Assembly (NCBI GenBank): GCA_022829145.1
Contig: CM040763.1
Location: 5,964,141 to 6,028,140 of the forward strand
DNA from: Albula goreensis
Taxonomy: Eukaryota; Chordata; Actinopteri; Albuliformes; Albulidae
DNA: 64,000 nucleotides
Reading direction: 5' to 3'
The stretch's first letter is position 1. Each line of letters opens with the position of its first letter. The notes beneath the pieces are model-generated. The model searched no databases. It was given only the letters and a program-made list of their open reading frames with translations, and had not been told where the DNA came from. The position numbers were made by a program, and so were the translations under genes. Positions 28,201 through 35,800 of this stretch are shown here, piece by piece.

Positions 28201-29716
28201 TTGAAAGGAAGCCAGAAAAAAAAAAAAAACCCTCCAACACTGGAGCTGTGCACATCCACCGCGCACCCTTGGCTGTCCCACCACGTCCTTGTCGAGTTAG
28301 CGCTTTCTGTACATGGGAGTCAGAGGAGTCAGTGGAACGGACGCCCCACTTTGAGCGCATGCAGACGAGCCGCTCTTTGACAAGCCGGTAATGAAGATCT
28401 CCTTGATGCTTCCACAGTCTTGAGGAAGAGATCAGCGCTGCCGCTGCTGAGGATTCTAGTCCCATTATTAAAAAAAAAAAAAAGAAAAATCCCTCTTTAT
28501 TAACGGTTCATATCGCGGCTTCAGACGGGCGGGTTCCTCTGCTCCCCCTGACGTTTCCCAGCATGGCAGAGATTAACCTTAGCATGTCTTTGAGTTGCAC
28601 TGGCCAGGGGTTCAGTACTGAGGTACTTAGGAAAGAATTTTATCTGTGCAAGAGCCAATTAGATTTCCATATTGTAGACCAAAAGAATAAAAGAATACCC
28701 TACCAATGTCACGATATGGAATATATGGAGAACCACTCCTTTGTGACGTAAAAGGTCAAGGAAGAAGGCAAAAATAAACACTAGAATGAGATATATGTAG
28801 GGCATCGCAAATGGGAGCGCTGCAATGCTGCTGGACGTTTAAGGAGGTCTGGCACCCCAAAACGAAATTCAGTGCTGCAGGAGACACCAGCTTTGATCTC
28901 TCAGATGTAGCCTCCTTTGATGTCATTGTGAATGTGTGTAACCCGTTTTCTGGCATGGGAGATGGATCAGCTCTGCAAGTTTAGCTTAATTCCAGAAGCG
29001 CCCGCAATCGACTCCCAAACCGTTATCGCGCACAAACACGCCAGCGTTGGACAGCGCAGGCAAGCAAACGGAGGGCAAACAGCGAGGGGTAAAACAAACG
29101 GCCTTTACGCAGAGAGATATGTCTTCTTGAAAGATGGGCTTGAATCCCAAGACAAAAAAAAAAAAAAACTTGAGAACAGAGAACAGTGATTATGTTATCA
29201 TTTATGTAGCATTCACTGGACCTCAGTCATAACACCAGGCATAACCAAACTCTTAGGACCCACTTAGCATCATGCACTGAGAACAAGGTTGCAGTGGATT
29301 TAAAATGGGAGCTATAATTCTGGGTGTAGTTCACTGTTATATGCACTGAAGGGGTACCATGCTGCAGTCCTGGAGAAACCCAGTGCATGCTAGCGTCTCT
29401 GCACTTAAATATTTGATTGAAGTCAATGATTTGCTAAAGAACCCACATAAGAGAAAATATCATTCATGACCTAATCAAATAATGTATCTTAAGTTTTAGG
29501 TAATTTATTTGATTTGTACATGAAGAATAGAAGTTGATATGAAATCCAGAAACGAGTTTGGCCTTTTTTGCCAAATAAAGTGAATTCCATTTGTCAGAAA
29601 TAATGCGTGTAAAAGACCTGAGCAGCAGCCTTCAACCAGACTGGAAAGGCTCTTACTAATCCACACACAGACAATATCAAAACACACATTCTCACACACA
29701 TACACACACACACATT

Positions 29717-29813
<97 letters not shown>

Positions 29814-32800
29814 GGCCCAGCACACTGCTGACTGTTCACTTCCATTGCCCATGAGTGTCATCTCTCTTTTACAGCGAGCCAAATGTCTCTCTTCTCCACA
29901 GTCAACCAAATGAACTTGTGTCTCTCTCACTTGAGCAATAACCCAAACAGGAGGATCCCTCAAATGGCTCTCTCTTGTACAACACCTGAAATCAGCGGAC
30001 TCCTTCAATATCTCTCTCCCTCTAATCTTACAATGAGGAAAATCAGTGTATTCCTCAATTTTCTATCTCACTCTGTCTCTCACAATGGACAAAATCAGTG
30101 GGTCGCACAAACTGTTGCTCCTTTACAATAAGCAGAATGAATGGAGCCCTCCAGCTGTGGTCTCTTTTTCTCTCCTTACCTGAAGAGCCACAACCACGGC
30201 CTCTCTCTGCTCTCCCGTTTACACGGATACAAAAAGCCTATGAATCAGCGGCAGAAATGCACTGCTTCAGACGCAGTGATGGAAGACGCTCCAGTGACCC
30301 AGCTCTACAGGGGCCTGTGCTGAGCAAGAAGACCCCCCCTTCCCCCAAAGCCTGGACACTGGGCATCGCTAGTCTGAGTGGGTGCTAGCCTGGTGGTGTA
30401 AGTGTGGGATCCCAGTGGGAGTGCACAGCCACAGCGAAAAACGGTTCATCCTGCTGTGATCCGCCCTGCGTTTCCCCAGCAATATCAAGCCAACTCTTAC
30501 TCTATGGTATATTGTAATAGCTGTGTCACTTATCAGGTTCTCTTCTGATGTTTTTGTGTGCTTTCCATTATTGTCATTTAATTGTTTGTGAAGCACTTTG
30601 TGCTACCTTATTTGAATGATGCTTGAATAACAAATTAAACAGGATGACATAGTCGTGACAGAAGAATATGGAGCATACTGTTGATTCCAATTAAAGGGAG
30701 TTAAAATGACACAATAAAAAATGCTGCACTGTAGGTTCATGCTGATTGGACAGAAGCTGCAATTTCTGCAACTGTGGAAACGGGTGTGATGCAACAGTAG
30801 CACTGGGAGGATCACATGCGGTGTCACGGAAAGCCCTGATAGTTGGAACTCAACAACTTGTATAAAGTAACCATGCCGACAAAGACAAGGGTCTGCTGTC
30901 TGCTCCCCCTGAAAGAGAAACCCAGTCGGCCTCAGCATACCTTGGCTCCTGAAGTCCTCTTCAAAGCAGTCTCTGTTCAACCCAAACTCTGGCTCCTCAG
31001 TGTAACTGTAGAGCTCTGCGAGGGAAAGGAGAGAACGACCCATGACATATCAGAGGAGCGTCTGAGACGGCCGGACCTTGAACTCAAACAGCAGTCCCCT
31101 CCGGCCACCTCCGCCGTCCGCCCGCTTCCCACAGCTAAGCCGAGAAGTCTCCGGGCATCTGCTGCTAATCCAGTCAGTCCATAAGCAGCACGTCACATGA
31201 CACGCGGGTGCCAGCGGAGCTCAAAGCGAACCACTCCGCCTCCACGGTCGTGTACCTCAGCTGGCGGACTGCGGAGTGAGAAGTGGGAGCGACTGGCAGT
31301 GGCCTTCCGATTAAGGGCAGGGATAGCGGAGGAACGGCACGGCTGTACTCACCTGAGATCTCCGCCGTCAGGCTGTCCGTGTCCCCATACTCAAACTCCA
31401 GGTTGGGCGACTCCATGGAGCCCTGAAACACAACACCTAGAGGTGTTAGGCACACCTGAGACGGGTTTACAAACGACCTGAGACGGGTTTACAAACAACC
31501 TGAGAGGGGTTTACAAACGACCTGAGAGGGGTTTACAAACGACCAGAGAGGGGTTTACAAACAACCTGAGAGGGGTTTACAAACAACCTGAGAGGGGTTT
31601 ACAAACAACCTGAGAGGGGTTTACAAACAACCTGAGAGGGGTTTACAAACGACCTGAGGGGTTTACAAACGACCAGAGAGGGGTTTACAAACAACCTGAG
31701 AGAATAACGGATGGCCAAAGAGGAGAAACAGACAGAGGAAAAGCGTTAAAGACACAAAAGATAAGGGTTACAGATGAACAGATAGCGTTACAGACCAGAG
31801 AGGGATGTGTGTGCCCTGGGAGCAACTGAACGATGAGCAGTGAAGGGTTACACACACCAGAGGGAAGACAGCAATTAATTCCTGTGGCAAGCTTCTAAAG
31901 GTTCAATGCATTTGGGAGCATTTTCTCTTCTTAAGTGGTTATGCAAATTGCAGAAAAATTACCTTTCTCCCTCCTTCCGTCACAAATAAGTGGGCACAAG
32001 AATGGACATGCCCTACTTTCTCTCCCCTGAGTGAATTCTTGGCAGTTCGCGGGAAAGTCCTCACTCTCCCACGTTCTGAAATTAATTTCGCCTCGTGGTT
32101 CACACTCACCCCCAGGGGCCCATGATGCCTCAGTGTTCCCAGACACACCCTGGCACAGGACGACACGGAGCAGGAGGCTCTCAAACGGGTGGTGAGTGCA
32201 GAAAAAAAAAAGCTTTGCGTTTAGAAGGCCTTGTGTCTGAAAAATCAGTGCCTCAGTCTGTAGAAGAGAGTGGTTTCAAGGTCCGTTCTCCAGGAGAGAA
32301 GCAACTAAGCTATGCCACTACTACTACTACAATATTCCAACTAAACCAACAACATATCAGTATGCTTCTGCAACATTTACAAACAAAACTACAGCACAGC
32401 ATTGTATTTCTGCAAAATTTCCCACAAAAATCCACAAAACACCCCTGTGTTTCAGCAACGTTTACATAAAAACTACCACAAATCAGTATGTTACAGCAAC
32501 AATCGCCATAAAAAAACTACTGAAAGTTTCTGTAACATTTTGCACATAAAACCGCAACATACCTGTAGATTTCTGCAACCCTTCCCTAACAGAACTATCA
32601 CATATCAGTATAATTTATGAAGGGACACCCCAAACCCATGGCCCAGCCCTTTCCAGCTGTCAAAAGCGGTGCACTAACATTCTAATACCACACAAAATCC
32701 CATTTTGTGATTGAAATCACTCTTTTTCATGATAAATGATTCATCAAGATTACTACTGGCCTTCAGATTGATGAGGTCAGTATAAACCAAAGTGGTACCC

Positions 32801-35800
32801 ACAAAACCAGTACCTTACCTCAGTCATTTGTGCTCTTTGTGGAAATTTCAACAAGGTATTTTTATGGTGTCAGCTTGGAGCCCATGTCCCGGAACCTCTG
32901 TGAGGGGAATTTGTTTTAGCTTAACATTTTAAACAAACTGAAAGACTGACACGCTTAACAGCGCACTGGTTGGGCTGGTTTGCGGCGCGTTTGTCTTGGC
33001 CCGGGATTAATCGTCACATGGGTGTTTTTACTAAACCGCGTGTCCCGATCATGCAAAACATCATTTTGCAAAGACGACTGAGTCACTACAGGATGAGATT
33101 TTATTTGCCTCTTCATAAAAGACTTCCCCTTATAAAACACGGAGTCCTACATCCTACGTCCTTTGAAGAATTACCTTCATTATGTTTTCTAATTTCGGAA
33201 GCGATAAACCCTCATGCAGTTATCCATTTATTGTACTTTTGGGGGGGCATACTGATGATTTTTTTTTAACAAAGTAATTATGAGATTAAGATGAGATCTG
33301 CTCTGGGGGTATTTCTGGCTGTCTTCCGAATGAGGCCCACCTCTCCAGACTGAAGCTCACCTACCGTCCCCACCGCTCGTCATTCAATGTTTCAGTGAAG
33401 TATATCATTTTCTGGCATTATGGCATTTGACTTTACTTGTTCATGGGTTACGGGACGGCACGGTTAATTACATTAGTGCTTTAGAGATGTTCTACCTGCA
33501 CTCGCTAGTCTGGGAGTGCTGTTAGCCAGATCCATACCACCACACCTCTTATAACTGAATGACTCTAGTGGGTATAATTATGTTCTCTCACATTGTGAGG
33601 GGCTATGGATGATTTCAGCTGTACTGTAATGTAATGTAATGATTCCACTCTGAGGTTGATCCGAGTTCAGCTCCGTAGCCTGCTTTGAAAGTGGGGGCCA
33701 GAACTGAAAATGAAATAAGAGAGTCCCGTTTCGCCTACTTTGCTGTCAAACGTAGCTGTGCTCGACGAACCGCTGCTCAACTCTCCATGACCTCTACCTG
33801 TGGTCCTTGAGTGCTTTTGCGTCTTGAATGGTCACAAAAAAACTGACCTGTGGGCATCAGCCCATCTCTGAGTCATAGGATTGCTTGTTACCAGTAGGAG
33901 TAGTAGCAAAGCCATGAAAACACCACAAGCTCAGAATCTGCCTGTGAGAACATTGCGCAGGGTAGCGTTAGCCCCGTAAAGAGGGCTGCGGGGAACAGAG
34001 GAGCATAAAATGCCCATTGAGAATATGATGACCTATAAAAGAAGTGAATCAGAAGAGCAGACACAACAAACCCACTTTCCAGCAAAACAAAACACGGAGA
34101 GCTGACAGATTTTCTGTCATTATTTCCCTTCTCTCACTCTCTTTTTTTTTTTTTTCTTTGCAGAACTGGCTCTTTGACTGATACATGCTGCAGCTTGCAT
34201 AGCCTGTCTTTAGTTATTAGCTCTGGCTGTATCAGCAGATATACATGGACAGAGCATGCCCTCAGACATAGAATGTGTCTTAGAGGGAGATCCCCAGCCT
34301 GTCTCTTGTCTGGGCAGTGACTCAAACTCTCTCCCAATCAGCCCTTCCTCAAAGCCATTGGCTATGTAACGTCTCAATCCGGCCAAACTCACTTCCTGAG
34401 TTTACCTGAACAAATAGACATGAAGCAAAGGCAGAAAATGTGAAGTAGGACTGAAGAAGGCGAGGTGGGAAAAAAAACCCTTACTTTGGTTAATTGCTTT
34501 ACATCACATATTGGATACGTGCAAAAACATTCTTCATGACACATGGGTAGATTGTTTTAGGAAAAGTTACAGCTATAATACTAACACGTCAATTTTCATA
34601 CGTTTTTCATTGCACAACATAATTTTCAATTTACGATATGCAATATATGAACTAAAAAGGCAGGATAAGTCAGGTGGGTCATTAAAGAATTATATTCTTA
34701 ATCACCCTCTTGCATCTGCTGTAGCCCTGGATGTCAAATTTAAAGGTAATGAAATTACTACCACTATTGAGTATGACACAGATAACTTAGCAAATTCTCC
34801 ACTCTCTGCTTAAACCTTTTCGCTTGTACTTTTGCGAGTGAAGAGTGTCTGCTGAATAATGAAATGTGTAAATGAAAATAACTGTTGGGACTCTGCCGTT
34901 TAAAAAACTGAATGAATCACATTTTGCGGTTAAGGAGGGGTGGTAAGAGGCAGGAGAGTACTGAAAGTGGACACAGGGCGATACCTGTAAAATTAAACAT
35001 GAGCTACAGTCTGACAAAGAAAGCAACGCTCTCACTGAAGAACATGTTTTCTTTAATATGAGCAAAACAATATGAGCAAATGTTAGAGGATGCAGAGATT
35101 TTAACACATTTTAAGAAGTAATTAATGTGCCAAACGCTGAAAATATGTTGAGGGCGGCTGACAATCTGGCTACCTTGGCCCTAATTCATTATTTCTCTTT
35201 ATAAGACAGTGTGTAACATATTCATATCATTCAATCAAATGTTCGTTTTTTTTTTTATACTGCACAGCTATACAGGATAAATCCTGTGAGAGACATGCCA
35301 CAGTGCTGTGCTGTCCACCTGAAGCCAATCCATCATAAATATATAATCCAAAATGCCATATGAATTCACAGTGGAAACAGGCCCATGCCTTAGCCATTTC
35401 AGCTAAAGCTCAAGTGCTTTCTTTTCCTGCAGTGGACGCAGTTTTCATCCAAGATCAAAAGGCAATCGAATCTATGTCAACAGAGTACAAGAGGCACAGC
35501 AGGGGGAAGGTACACAGTTGTTCTCGTTTAGAGATATCCTCTCACATTTGATCGTGTTCCAGCACAGCTACCCATGGCCAACGGCAGTCCACTGCCAAAA
35601 CCCTGCTAATAATAATAATGCAACTATCAGAGCCAGCTATAGCCAGGGCTCAATATGTGTAGCTGAGTTAGCATGTGAACCATTGATAAGAATAAGAATC
35701 AGTATGAATATCATAGTTCCCCTTATCTGGGAACCTTGGTGTTTAACCCATTAGCATAATGGTATCTCTTGTAGTACTGAGTGGTCTGCAAGGACTGTGG

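Larger units (their letters stand above)
23063..30940 (-). other. strip2: strip2 intron 3
   Basis: 7.9-kb intron, the longest in the window. It holds two long CA microsatellites, a CTCF-like motif near 24465, a LINE-tail-like piece near 30500-30640 and several A runs. The short ORFs in it look random. Confidence 0.85.

Noticed and set aside
34511-34813. 100-residue plus-strand frame in strip2 intron 1
   Set aside because: AT-rich, no recognisable domain and no supporting splice or promoter signals.
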